Part shown: positions 38,943 through 46,264 of the stretch, piece by piece
Position numbering within the stretch: the stretch's first letter is position 1
Layout: each line of letters opens with the position of its first letter
From: Enterococcus lactis
GTDB taxonomy: Bacteria > Bacillota > Bacilli > Lactobacillales > Enterococcaceae
NCBI RefSeq assembly: GCF_015751045.1
Contig: NZ_BNJW01000022.1
Span: 1-47,056, forward strand
DNA length: 47,056 bases
Direction of reading: 5' to 3'
The notes under the pieces: model-generated
What the model was told of the DNA's origin: nothing
The model's input: only the letters and a program-made list of their open reading frames with translations
The model's database searches: none
Position numbers and translations under genes: made by a program

Positions 38943-40223
38943 TTATTTTATTTGTATATAAATCGTTTGAGAAAAACGTTGGTTTTCAATTGATGTTTCA
39001 AGGAAAAGATAAGGGTTTGTCTTTGTCAATTCATCCAAGATAAACAAGCCAAGTCCTTCGTTTTTTGGATTTGTTTTTGTTGAGAAACCTTTTTGTTTCA
39101 ACTGGTTTAACGGTAATGTATTGGTTGTTGTATTGATTACACGAATCATCACGGAATGATTTTTCTTGATGATTGTCAATTCGATCTTTTTCTTCTTTGC
39201 AGCACTAGCTCCTTCAATCGCATTGTCCAAGATAATACCAAGCATACGTACAAGGTTTACCGTATGTTTCGTATCCAACTCGATTGGCTTAGGAAAATGA
39301 AGCTGGACGATCAATCCTTTTTCCTGTGCCATCATAAGTTTTAATGACAGCAAACTGCGTATTTCAGGAACTTTCATATTATCCAACATACTTATATTGG
39401 CCGGGAAAAGGTTCATCATCTGGCGTGTAGGCAATATCGTTTGGTCGTAGTACGACCGTAATCCTTCCAAGTCGCCTTCTGCAATATAGCTGTGAAGAGA
39501 AAAGAGCAGATTTTGGTAATCATGTTTGAATTCTCTCAAGTCTTGATAGTTTTTTTCCAGATCTTTGATATAATCCTGCTGCATCCTGACTTGTTGCTCT
39601 AACAACTGATCAGCTAATTTCTTATTAGAGATTTTCCAATAATAAACCAAGATGATCAAGCCGACACACAGATAGAGAATAAAAAAACTAGTATTCAAAG
39701 CTAAGACATCAGGTGTTTCACCAGAAAAACGGGTATAAAAAATAATGATATAGTATGTAAATAATATCAACGTCCCAATCGTACCGATCATACGGCGGTC
39801 CACTGTGTGAAACCAAGTCTCTAACGATTTTTTAAAACAAAAAGCTAATAAAGCAGATAAAAGAGCGGATAAGGCAATGTGAAAATACTGCAAGGAATCT
39901 CCTGGTTCAACAACCGCAGATTTCAAAACAAAAAAATCGCCGATGCTTGTTAAATGATCTCCTAAAAGCGACGTCAATAATCCAAAAGGAAGCGCGTAAA
40001 CTAATTGTTGACGCGAAGTCGAAAAGAAGAAAAAAGTAAGCATCAGCATTCCTATAGCAATTAGAGCAGTAAAAATCCCTAAAACTGAGTAGACCCATCC
40101 AATCAAAACGCAAGAAATCAGAGTGACTCCTGCAAACAGATAATTGTATCGGATATGATGGTCAATCAATAAGATACAAATTGTGTAAATCAAATATTGC
40201 AACGCTATGGACCATAAAAACAT
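38943..40223 (-). CDS. agrC: AgrC-like sensor histidine kinase (HPK10)
   Basis: 426 residues. Six or seven N-terminal helices (about 1-200) form the peptide-sensing domain. The dimerisation helix carries His234 in EFKHDYQNLL (the HPK10 motif, not the usual HELRTP), Asn334 in GIILDNAIEGA, and GLGLFIL as the ATP lid. This is the AgrC/FsrC family, which binds a cyclic autoinducing peptide outside the cell and phosphorylates the LytTR regulator. It follows the peptide gene directly. Confidence 0.9.
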   Translation of the reverse strand: MFLWSIALQYLIYTICILLIDHHIRYNYLFAGVTLISCVLIGWVYSVLGIFTALIAIGMLMLTFFFFSTSRQQLVYALPFGLLTSLLGDHLTSIGDFFVLKSAVVEPGDSLQYFHIALSALLSALLAFCFKKSLETWFHTVDRRMIGTIGTLILFTYYIIIFYTRFSGETPDVLALNTSFFILYLCVGLIILVYYWKISNKKLADQLLEQQVRMQQDYIKDLEKNYQDLREFKHDYQNLLFSLHSYIAEGDLEGLRSYYDQTILPTRQMMNLFPANISMLDNMKVPEIRSLLSLKLMMAQEKGLIVQLHFPKPIELDTKHTVNLVRMLGIILDNAIEGASAAKKKKIELTIIKKNHSVMIRVINTTTNTLPLNQLKQKGFSTKTNPKNEGLGLFILDELTKTNPYLFLETSIENQRFSQTIYIQIK

Positions 40224-40272
40224 AAAGTACAGCTCCCATTGATTTTTACCAAATTATAGCACAATTAGCGTA

Positions 40273-40383
40273 TTATTTTTTTAATTTTTCAGGGATTTTG
40301 AATTCAGAACTCATACCAAAGCAGCAGCCAGATACAAAAAAGTCAGATAAGTTAGTTAATTGTTTAATGATTGTTTTTTTCAT
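40273..40383 (-). CDS. agrD: AgrD-like autoinducing peptide precursor
   Basis: 36 codons from ATG 40383, eight bases after GGAGG; it overlaps the 3' end of agrB by 20 bases. The peptide has an amphipathic leader (MKKTIIKQLTNLSDFFVSG), a core CCFGMS and an acidic-Pro tail SEFKIPEKLKK. The tail aligns with the AgrD tail DEVEVPKEL of S. aureus, which places the AgrB cut after CCFGMS. With the second Cys the ring would be CFGMS (five residues, as in S. aureus AIP-I); with the first, six. Processing and sequence of the mature signal are inferred. Confidence 0.85.
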   Translation of the reverse strand: MKKTIIKQLTNLSDFFVSGCCFGMSSEFKIPEKLKK

Positions 40384-40966
40384 GAAAGATTCCTCCAAAA
40401 TTCATCAAGTAGTTTGTAATAGGAAGCAACGTAGCTATTTCTAAAACAATCCCAAGTAGCAAATAGGTAGAAAAGTAAGAAGCTGAGAAAAATAAAGTGA
40501 TGAGAGAAAAAATTAGAAACATGCTGATCGCCTTCTTTAATAATGGTGGACGTTTCTCGGGTTTAATGGGATTGATGGCTGTACCTCTTGATCCATAGCG
40601 AAGCAGTAACAAAAAGCAGCTGATTAACAAAAAGACCATCATTGGGAAGGAGATAGTCAATTGCAGATGTTTCATCACCAAGGGAACGCCCCATAAATAA
40701 AGCAGTGTCCACAGCAGACAAACGAATTCAGAGTCGGAATGCAATCCATAAGCATATCTGCGGATGCAGATATAGGAAAGAAAGGTGATTCCTGTTTCCG
40801 CCCATGAGCCCGTCACCAGAGAAAACACTAGAACGACCGCTAGTTTTCCAAGGTTGTTCAATAAAACTTCTAAGGCAAATTTTACTTGGACATACACCAT
40901 ATCTTCTTCCGATTTGTCTCCGCTGAATAAGGTTTCTAATAATTTGTTCACAACTTTATCTTTCAT
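40364..40966 (-). CDS. agrB: AgrB-like peptide-processing membrane protease
   Basis: 200 residues. About five or six membrane helices. Catalytic His76 and Cys83 sit in RRYAYGLHSDSEFVC with the His-to-Cys spacing of seven known from AgrB (His77, Cys84). AgrB cuts the AgrD tail and closes the thiolactone. GGAGG precedes the ATG. First gene of agrBDCA; its last codons overlap agrD, which couples protease and substrate synthesis. Confidence 0.92.
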   Translation of the reverse strand: MKDKVVNKLLETLFSGDKSEEDMVYVQVKFALEVLLNNLGKLAVVLVFSLVTGSWAETGITFLSYICIRRYAYGLHSDSEFVCLLWTLLYLWGVPLVMKHLQLTISFPMMVFLLISCFLLLLRYGSRGTAINPIKPEKRPPLLKKAISMFLIFSLITLFFSASYFSTYLLLGIVLEIATLLPITNYLMNFGGIFHEKNNH

Positions 40967-40993
40967 CTCATACGTACCTCCACCACAAATTCT

Positions 40994-41057
40994 ATGCTAA
41001 AAAAAATAAAAAACGTGTTTTGTTTCATAAAAAGTGGTTTTGACATCAAAACCGTCA
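40994..41057 (-). promoter_or_regulatory. AgrA-type site and promoter of agrBDCA
   Basis: On the minus strand TGACGGTTTTGAT starts at 41057 and a second element ACTTTTTATG at 41035 lies about 20 bases on; a -10-like TAGCAT is at 40999-40994, 58 bases from the first base. It mirrors the site at 41107-41170. LytTR regulators bind two such elements one to two turns apart. Confidence 0.7.
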
Positions 41058-41106
41058 TGATTTCCTTAAAAAAATCTTCATTTTTTTAAATCCTTTCCAA
41101 AAAAGG

Positions 41107-41170
41107 TGACAGTTTTGATACGAAAAGTACATTTTATGACAAGTTTGTGTTTTTTCGAGTATTTTATGTT
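41107..41170 (+). promoter_or_regulatory. AgrA-type site and promoter of the divergent small gene
   Basis: TGACAGTTTTGAT starts at 41107, ACATTTTATG lies at 41129, and TATGTT (a -10 candidate) at 41165-41170, again 58 bases from the first base. 27 of 35 bases agree with the mirror site on the other strand. ACAGTTTTG fits the ACAGTTNNG type of AgrA sites. Confidence 0.7.
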
Positions 41171-41211
41171 AAAAATTTACTGACCTTAGAAAAGGTGATG
41201 GAGGGATTCTT

Positions 41212-41418
41212 ATGGAAAATGAACAATTGTTTGAAGTCGGCGAAACATATGCATTTAAATCTGATTTATTTGAATCACCAATAAAAGGAAAAATAGAAAA
41301 AATCTATGAAAATAGCGTGATGATACGTGTCATGAATTGCGCAGCAGAAGACAATGATACCGCTCATAATCTGCACTGGCAGTTAGTCGTACGCAAATCA
41401 AGTACAATAGAAGAATAA
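41212..41418 (+). CDS. Small DUF2187-like protein divergent from agrBDCA
   Basis: 68 residues, ATG 41212 eight bases after GGAGG. Acidic, no signal or membrane segment. The layout FEVGETYAFKSD, GKIEKIYENSVMIRVM and QLVVRKSS resembles DUF2187/YkvS-like small beta-barrel proteins (GxxV, GxVxKIxENSVxVxI, xxVVxHKxY). It is the only gene driven from the agr-facing promoter and ends in a clear terminator, so it holds the position of RNAIII in staphylococcal agr. Function unknown. Confidence 0.8.
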   Translation: MENEQLFEVGETYAFKSDLFESPIKGKIEKIYENSVMIRVMNCAAEDNDTAHNLHWQLVVRKSSTIEE

Positions 41419-41442
41419 AAACAGATAAAATGTTGAGAGCAT

Positions 41443-41478
41443 AAAAGAGTAGAAGTTCATCCATTCTACTCTTTTATT
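41443..41478 (+). terminator. Terminator after the small agr-linked gene
   Basis: AAAAGAGTAGAA and TTCTACTCTTTT pair perfectly around GTTCATCCA, with T tract. Confidence 0.9.
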
Positions 41479-41602
41479 TTCATGAATAGGCGTGACTTCT
41501 AGCTACTATTGGCGAAGCAGCCTTTAAGGAGCAGATAAAGTCAAGGCTTTTATTTCTATAAATGAAGTAGTAAAATGAAGAACAGATTTTATTACAGGAA
41601 GG

Positions 41603-42322
41603 ATGCCGATAATTGTGATTATTGTTGCAGGAACGATCGGTGCAGGGAAAAGCACACTGACTGAAATGCTTGCCCAAGATTTAGAAACAAAACCTTTTTA
41701 TGAGAACGTGGAGGATAATGAAGTATTGCCACTGTTTTATTCTAATCCGGAAAAGTATACTTTTTTATTGCAGATATTTTTTTTGAACAAACGTTTTTTG
41801 GCGATTAAAGATGCTTTCAGCCATGATGACAATGTACTAGACCGCTCCATCTACGAAGATAGTATGTTGTTTCATCTGAATGCCGATTTAGGGCGTGTTT
41901 CTGAAGTAGAAGTAAAGCAGTATGAGGGTCTTTTAGAGACGATGCTGAAGGAATTAGAAGAAATTTCGCCGCAAAAGAAACCGGATCTACTGGTTTATAT
42001 TCGTGTATCCTTTGAAACTATGTTAGCAAGAATCAAAAAACGAGGTCGGGAATATGAACAGCTAGAGCAAGATCCTGAACTCTATTCCTACTATAAAGAA
42101 CTCAATCGACGTTATGAAGAATGGTATGAACAGTTTGATATATGTCCCAAAATAGTAATCGATGGGGACAAATACGATTTCGTAGCCGATCCAGCATGTG
42201 GAGAACAAATCGTACAAGAAATCAAGATGCGGGCAAAGAAAATGACAGAAGAGGCAGATGGCCAGTCGATCCGCTACACTACAAATAACCCGAAAGCAAA
42301 GGGTATCTTTACAACTAAATAA
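41603..42322 (+). CDS. Deoxynucleoside kinase
   Basis: Up to 239 residues. Phosphorylates deoxynucleosides (probably dAdo/dGuo or dCyd) for salvage. P-loop VAGTIGAGKSTLTE, the base-binding and catalytic DRSIYEDSMLF (DRS/ERS motif), and the LID arginines RIKKRGREYE. ATG 41603 directly abuts AGGAAGG, which is too close to work well; GTG 41615, giving MIIVAGTIGAGKS, is a likely real start. A Lys/Thr-rich tail after residue 215 is extra. Monocistronic with terminator. Confidence 0.9.
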   Translation: MPIIVIIVAGTIGAGKSTLTEMLAQDLETKPFYENVEDNEVLPLFYSNPEKYTFLLQIFFLNKRFLAIKDAFSHDDNVLDRSIYEDSMLFHLNADLGRVSEVEVKQYEGLLETMLKELEEISPQKKPDLLVYIRVSFETMLARIKKRGREYEQLEQDPELYSYYKELNRRYEEWYEQFDICPKIVIDGDKYDFVADPACGEQIVQEIKMRAKKMTEEADGQSIRYTTNNPKAKGIFTTK

Positions 42323-42323
42323 T

Positions 42324-42389
42324 AAAAAAACTAAGCAAAATGCTCACTCACAAAATTTCTTTGTGAACAGCATCCTGCTTAGTTTTTTT
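42324..42389. terminator. Bidirectional terminator
   Basis: AAAAAAACTAAGCA and TGCTTAGTTTTTTT pair perfectly, with inner TGCT...AGCA and CACAAA/TTTGTG stems. Lies between convergent genes. Confidence 0.92.
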
Positions 42390-42401
42390 GATTCAGGGGA
42401 A

Positions 42402-43085
42402 TCAAAAGGTGAAACGGTTCGTATGATAAAACTGCCATAACTGAAATGTCTGAGTGAGGGCCATGATCAAGAATAAAATAGAAACGACCAAAATCGAATG
42501 GGCGCCAAACAAATGATGACAGAATACAAGGACAATAGCCCCTGCGATAAAGGCAAGAACGACAGTTAAATAGTGGAAAAATCGATCAAAATCTGCTTTT
42601 TCTTTAGAAATACAATAATCATATAAATTTGTTGCTACCCCTTTTAAATTTCCTGTTGTGAATAAATTGGTGTAGGCGCGCCCGTTGATTTTATCAAAAG
42701 CCACCCACTGGATCGAGGCCGTAAAAGCAATTAAAATCGTTACTAATGCGGGATGCTCATGGACAGGTGCCAAACTGACAAAGAAAAAAATCACCGCTTC
42801 ATAATATAGAACAAATAAGCGCCAGAAATGTTTTTCTTTTTTTCTAAAATAATCAATCAAATACTTTGTTAGAAGAATCCCTAAGAAAAAGAAAAGGGTA
42901 GACAATACTTTTTTGCCAACGCTTAGCCACTCTCCGTCAAAAGCTTGGATGATCGATAGGATGATATTGCCAGTTTGAGCAGAGGCAAAAGCACCATACT
43001 GGATATAAGTATAACTGTCCATTGCTCCTCCGATAAATGTCAGCAAAAGACCTATTGTACGCCCTTCGTGAAAGGAAGTCTGCAT
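42402..43085 (-). CDS. DUF1275 (YoaK-like) membrane protein
   Basis: About 227 residues from ATG 43085, nine bases after AGGTG; upstream GTG/ATG codons are in frame but overlap that site. Six helices with GLLLTFIGGAMDSYTYIQYGAFASAQTGNIIL at the N terminus and TNLFTTGNLKGVATNLYDY in the middle, both diagnostic of DUF1275. Probable transporter with unknown substrate. Monocistronic. Confidence 0.88.
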   Translation of the reverse strand: MQTSFHEGRTIGLLLTFIGGAMDSYTYIQYGAFASAQTGNIILSIIQAFDGEWLSVGKKVLSTLFFFLGILLTKYLIDYFRKKEKHFWRLFVLYYEAVIFFFVSLAPVHEHPALVTILIAFTASIQWVAFDKINGRAYTNLFTTGNLKGVATNLYDYCISKEKADFDRFFHYLTVVLAFIAGAIVLVFCHHLFGAHSILVVSILFLIMALTQTFQLWQFYHTNRFTF

Positions 43086-43304
43086 TTTTTTCATCACCTT
43101 TTATGAATATAATTTTGTCTTCCTTATCTTAGCATAAACGATTGAAAAAAAGGAAAAATTTTCAGAAAACTAAAATCATCTCGCTCCCCATTTTCATTTT
43201 TAGAAAGGTCTGTTAGTATAAAGAAAAAATAGACAACGAGATTTTAAATAATCAAATTGGAAGAAACAACTTCAAAGAAGAAAGATGGGAAGGAAATCAA
43301 TCAG

Positions 43305-45491
43305 TTGGATGAAAAAGAAATTCTCCGATTACAAAAAGAACTGAATCGTTGGGAGAACAAATATAAAAAGCTTCAACAAGTCTTTCGGCTACAAGAAGAA
43401 ATCATTGCTACCTATGAAGCGGCTTATGGAGAAGCCCCTGGACTTATTGAGGAAGAAATGCAGGAAAAAGAAAGCAAAGAAAACAACTCTTTCTTTAAAA
43501 TGATGGAGAAACGTTCTTATAATCGCTTCAATCAAGAACAAAAAGCAGCTATCACATACGATATGCAGAAACATCTTCGAATCATAGCGGGAGCTGGGAG
43601 CGGCAAGACGCAAACAATCTGTGCAAAAGCGGTGTACCTGATGACACAAAAACAAGTAGACGAAGAACGCATACTGATGATTACTTTTACACGGAATGCT
43701 GCAAATGAACTAAAAAAACGAGTAGATAATTTCAGCCAAAGGAAAACTGCTGTCCATATCGGAACATTCCACAGTATCTTTTTTAGGATATACAATGAGA
43801 TTTGTCGAAAATTCCCTGATGTGGCAATGCAAGGGATACAAGGAGACTTTTCAAAAGATACTGCGCAAAAAGTAAATGCTGTTTTGCAACAGCTGATACG
43901 TAAATATAATCTTTATCTTTTTGATCAATATGGAGAAAAAACGATTGCTTCTCGCTTAGACTATTGGCAGAATATGAACCTATCAATAGAAGAAATGATC
44001 CAGTTAGTTAAAGAAAAATATGATTCCATTGATAAGAATGCAAGACAACCGATATCAGAACGACTGTATGGATTGCTCACAGAACTCCAAGAACAAAAAA
44101 GAAGGCAGCAATTGTTAGAGTTCAATGATGTACTCCAAAATTTGAAAAGCGCTTTGGAGAATGACGAGATTCAGCGCTATATTGGACAGAAATATGATTA
44201 TCTATTTATTGATGAATTTCAGGATACTAATCCACTTCAATGGGAAATCGTGAAGCGGATGACAAAGGAAAACGGGATCAAGTTAATCGTTGTTGGAGAT
44301 GATGACCAAAGTATCTATGGATTCAGAGGATCAGAGCCAGCATATATCAAGAACTTTGAAAAAGAATATCCTACTAAAACTCTTTTCTTATTAACTAATT
44401 ACCGCTCTCGGGCAGCTATTGTCCAAGGAGCGAATAGATTGATCAGCTATAACAAAAATGATCGGATACCAAAGGCGATGATTCCAGCACAAAAAGAAGC
44501 GGGCATTATGGAGGCTTATTTGTTCTCAGATACAAAAGCAGAAAGCCAGTGGCTGATAAGTCAAATTCAGTCATTTATTCAAAAAAATGGGAAATATAAG
44601 GAATCGATCATATTATACCGATCGGCTTCGCAAACACAGCAACTTGTCCAATCTCTGCTGAAAACGAATATTCCTTTTGTACTGGAAGCAGATAGTCCAT
44701 ATGAAGGTATCTTTGGCATCAAGTCTTTCCAACAGTTCTATCAAAAAATCGTTCATTGGCAAACAGCACAGAATCCGCAAAAGAAACATCAGGCCTATCA
44801 GCAATTGCTGCGGCAGCTGATGGTAGACTGCTATCTGAAAAAAAGTGAAGGTGATCAATACTTTTCTCCTAAATGTCAAAATACAGCCATTACGGATTAT
44901 ATTTTGTCGGTAAGACCTAATTTAAAATCCAAATCTGCAGAAATCCGCCAGTTTGAGGAAGCGTTGCGTAAAACAGACCAGCATCAAGAAATCTATTCGC
45001 TTGTACAAAGCTATCTTCATCTGCCACGTATAGCTAAGGAAATCGATCAGAGTGATCAAGAATGGATACGAGAAGAAGTAAAGCAACATGCTACTTTTAG
45101 AAGTATCCAAGCCTTATCGCAAGAAACCCAAGCAACAGCTAAAGAATTAAAAACCCGCTTGATTGCTTACAGACAAGGAAAACTTGATGCGCTATGTATC
45201 CAGAGCATTCATAAAAGTAAAGGTCTTAGTTACAGAAATGTCTTTTTAATTGGCTGTAACGAAGGAAGTTTGCCTTATAACGGAGCAACAGAAAAGAAAG
45301 TCATTGACTCTAATGAAATAAAAGCAGAACCAGCGACGACGATAGAAGAAGAACGAAGACTATTTTATGTTGCGATGACTAGAGCAAGAAATCGTCTGTA
45401 TCTATGTGTACCTCAAATGAAAAATACAAGAAAATTGAAAGTATCGAGATTTGTCAAAGAAACCGGTAGTCGTATGAAAAAAGGAAAGTGA
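43305..45491 (+). CDS. UvrD/PcrA-type SF1A helicase with N-terminal coiled coil
   Basis: About 728 residues if TTG 43305 is the start (GGAAGGAA nine bases before it); a TTG at 43257 has no ribosome site and no ATG lies in a suitable place. N-terminal coiled coil about 1-70, then 1A helicase: Q-like FNQEQKAAI, Walker A AGAGSGKTQT, TFTRNAANELKKR, GTFHSIFFRI, Walker B DYLFIDEFQD, GDDDQSIYGFRG, late QSIHKSKGLSYRNVFLIG and EERRLFYVAMTRARNRLYL. Larger and more divergent in the C-terminal half than PcrA, so an accessory DNA or RNA-polymerase-associated helicase. The stop lies 7 bases before repeat R8. Confidence 0.88.
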   Translation: MDEKEILRLQKELNRWENKYKKLQQVFRLQEEIIATYEAAYGEAPGLIEEEMQEKESKENNSFFKMMEKRSYNRFNQEQKAAITYDMQKHLRIIAGAGSGKTQTICAKAVYLMTQKQVDEERILMITFTRNAANELKKRVDNFSQRKTAVHIGTFHSIFFRIYNEICRKFPDVAMQGIQGDFSKDTAQKVNAVLQQLIRKYNLYLFDQYGEKTIASRLDYWQNMNLSIEEMIQLVKEKYDSIDKNARQPISERLYGLLTELQEQKRRQQLLEFNDVLQNLKSALENDEIQRYIGQKYDYLFIDEFQDTNPLQWEIVKRMTKENGIKLIVVGDDDQSIYGFRGSEPAYIKNFEKEYPTKTLFLLTNYRSRAAIVQGANRLISYNKNDRIPKAMIPAQKEAGIMEAYLFSDTKAESQWLISQIQSFIQKNGKYKESIILYRSASQTQQLVQSLLKTNIPFVLEADSPYEGIFGIKSFQQFYQKIVHWQTAQNPQKKHQAYQQLLRQLMVDCYLKKSEGDQYFSPKCQNTAITDYILSVRPNLKSKSAEIRQFEEALRKTDQHQEIYSLVQSYLHLPRIAKEIDQSDQEWIREEVKQHATFRSIQALSQETQATAKELKTRLIAYRQGKLDALCIQSIHKSKGLSYRNVFLIGCNEGSLPYNGATEKKVIDSNEIKAEPATTIEEERRLFYVAMTRARNRLYLCVPQMKNTRKLKVSRFVKETGSRMKKGK

Positions 45492-45497
45492 TGGAAA

Positions 45498-45619
45498 AGA
45501 GGTTGTGACAGGAGTGGTCAGCTTCAAGAAATAAGAAGGAATTTACGGAAATTGCTTCTCAAATTTTTGTAAAATTTCGGCTTATTTTCGAAGAAGCTAC
45601 TTCTGGAACACCGTTTATT
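45498..45619 (+). repeat. Modular palindromic repeat R8 (type A, full length)
   Basis: Opens AGAGGTTGTGAC and closes GAACACCGTTTATTC, 122 bases. Nearly identical to R5a, including arms CAGCTTCAAGAAATAAGAAG and CGGCTTATTTTCGAAGAAGC and centre TTGCTTCTCAAATTTTT. A terminator follows at once. Confidence 0.87.
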
Positions 45620-45626
45620 CGGAAAA

Positions 45627-45665
45627 GGGAGGTGTGACAAGATTTTTGTCACACCTCCCTTATTT
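45627..45665 (+). terminator. Terminator after R8
   Basis: GGGAGGTGTGACAA and TTGTCACACCTCCC pair perfectly around GATTT, followed by a weak T tract. Shares the inner GTGACAA/TTGTCAC with the other repeat-linked terminators. Confidence 0.9.
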
Positions 45666-45669
45666 ATTT

Positions 45670-45823
45670 TTGAAAAATGAGAATACTATTATTAAAATAG
45701 GGAATAAATAGAATAATTCTCATTATTTAAACGCAAATAATCGATTTTTTTTCGACTTTTTTTATTTTTTATTAGCTAATAATTGGTATTTTAAAAGAAA
45801 TTGCTGTAGAATTGGATTATAAT
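45670..45823 (+). promoter_or_regulatory. Promoter region of the spx pair with inverted repeats
   Basis: TTGAAA (45670-45675), 17 bases, TAAAAT (45693-45698) is one promoter; TATAAT at 45818-45823, without a good -35, may be a second. AATGAGAAT (45676-45684) and ATTCTCATT (45716-45724) are perfect inverted copies, and AGAATAATTCT at 45710-45720 is palindromic. These resemble Fur/PerR-family sites loosely. The 135-base region is very A/T-rich. Confidence 0.5.
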
Positions 45824-45840
45824 TAAAAAGGAGTGAGAAA

Positions 45841-46251
45841 ATGATAAAAGTATATACTTCGCCTAGCTGTACTTCCTGTAGAAAAGCAAGAGCATGGTTG
45901 CAAGCGAATCAACTTGAATTTGAAGAGAAGAATATTTTTGCCGAACCGTTAACAGAAAGTGAGATCAAAAAGATCTTAGCAGCGACTGAAGGAGGAGTTC
46001 AAGATATTATTTCCACTCGGTCGAAAATTTACGAGAAGTTGGGAATAGATTTTAACGAATTAACTTTAAAGCAAATGATCGTCCTATTCAAAGAATATCC
46101 TTCATTATTGAGACGGCCTATTTTGATTGATGAAAAAAGAATACTAATCGGATTCAATGAAGATGAAATCCGGTCATTTGTCCCTCGTGAAATTCGGTGT
46201 GTTGCTAGAAACCTAATCTATTTACAAAACAATAACATCTTAAATTCATAG
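45841..46251 (+). CDS. spx: Spx-family (ArsC-fold) regulator with CxxC
   Basis: 136 residues, usual Spx length. Thioredoxin-like fold with redox pair Cys10-Cys13 (SPSCTSCRKARAWL), and the conserved LLRRPILIDEKRILIGFNEDEIRSFVPR with the Arg-Arg-cis-Pro. Spx binds the RNA polymerase alpha C-terminal domain and redirects transcription under thiol or envelope stress. AAGGAG precedes the ATG. A second Spx-like gene follows 13 bases later. Confidence 0.9.
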   Translation: MIKVYTSPSCTSCRKARAWLQANQLEFEEKNIFAEPLTESEIKKILAATEGGVQDIISTRSKIYEKLGIDFNELTLKQMIVLFKEYPSLLRRPILIDEKRILIGFNEDEIRSFVPREIRCVARNLIYLQNNNILNS

Positions 46252-46264
46252 GGAGGGAGTCTTC

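Noticed and set aside
38202-40966. fsr locus of E. faecalis with gelatinase
   Set aside because: The genes are related, but no gelE or sprE follows and the peptide gene is agrD-like.
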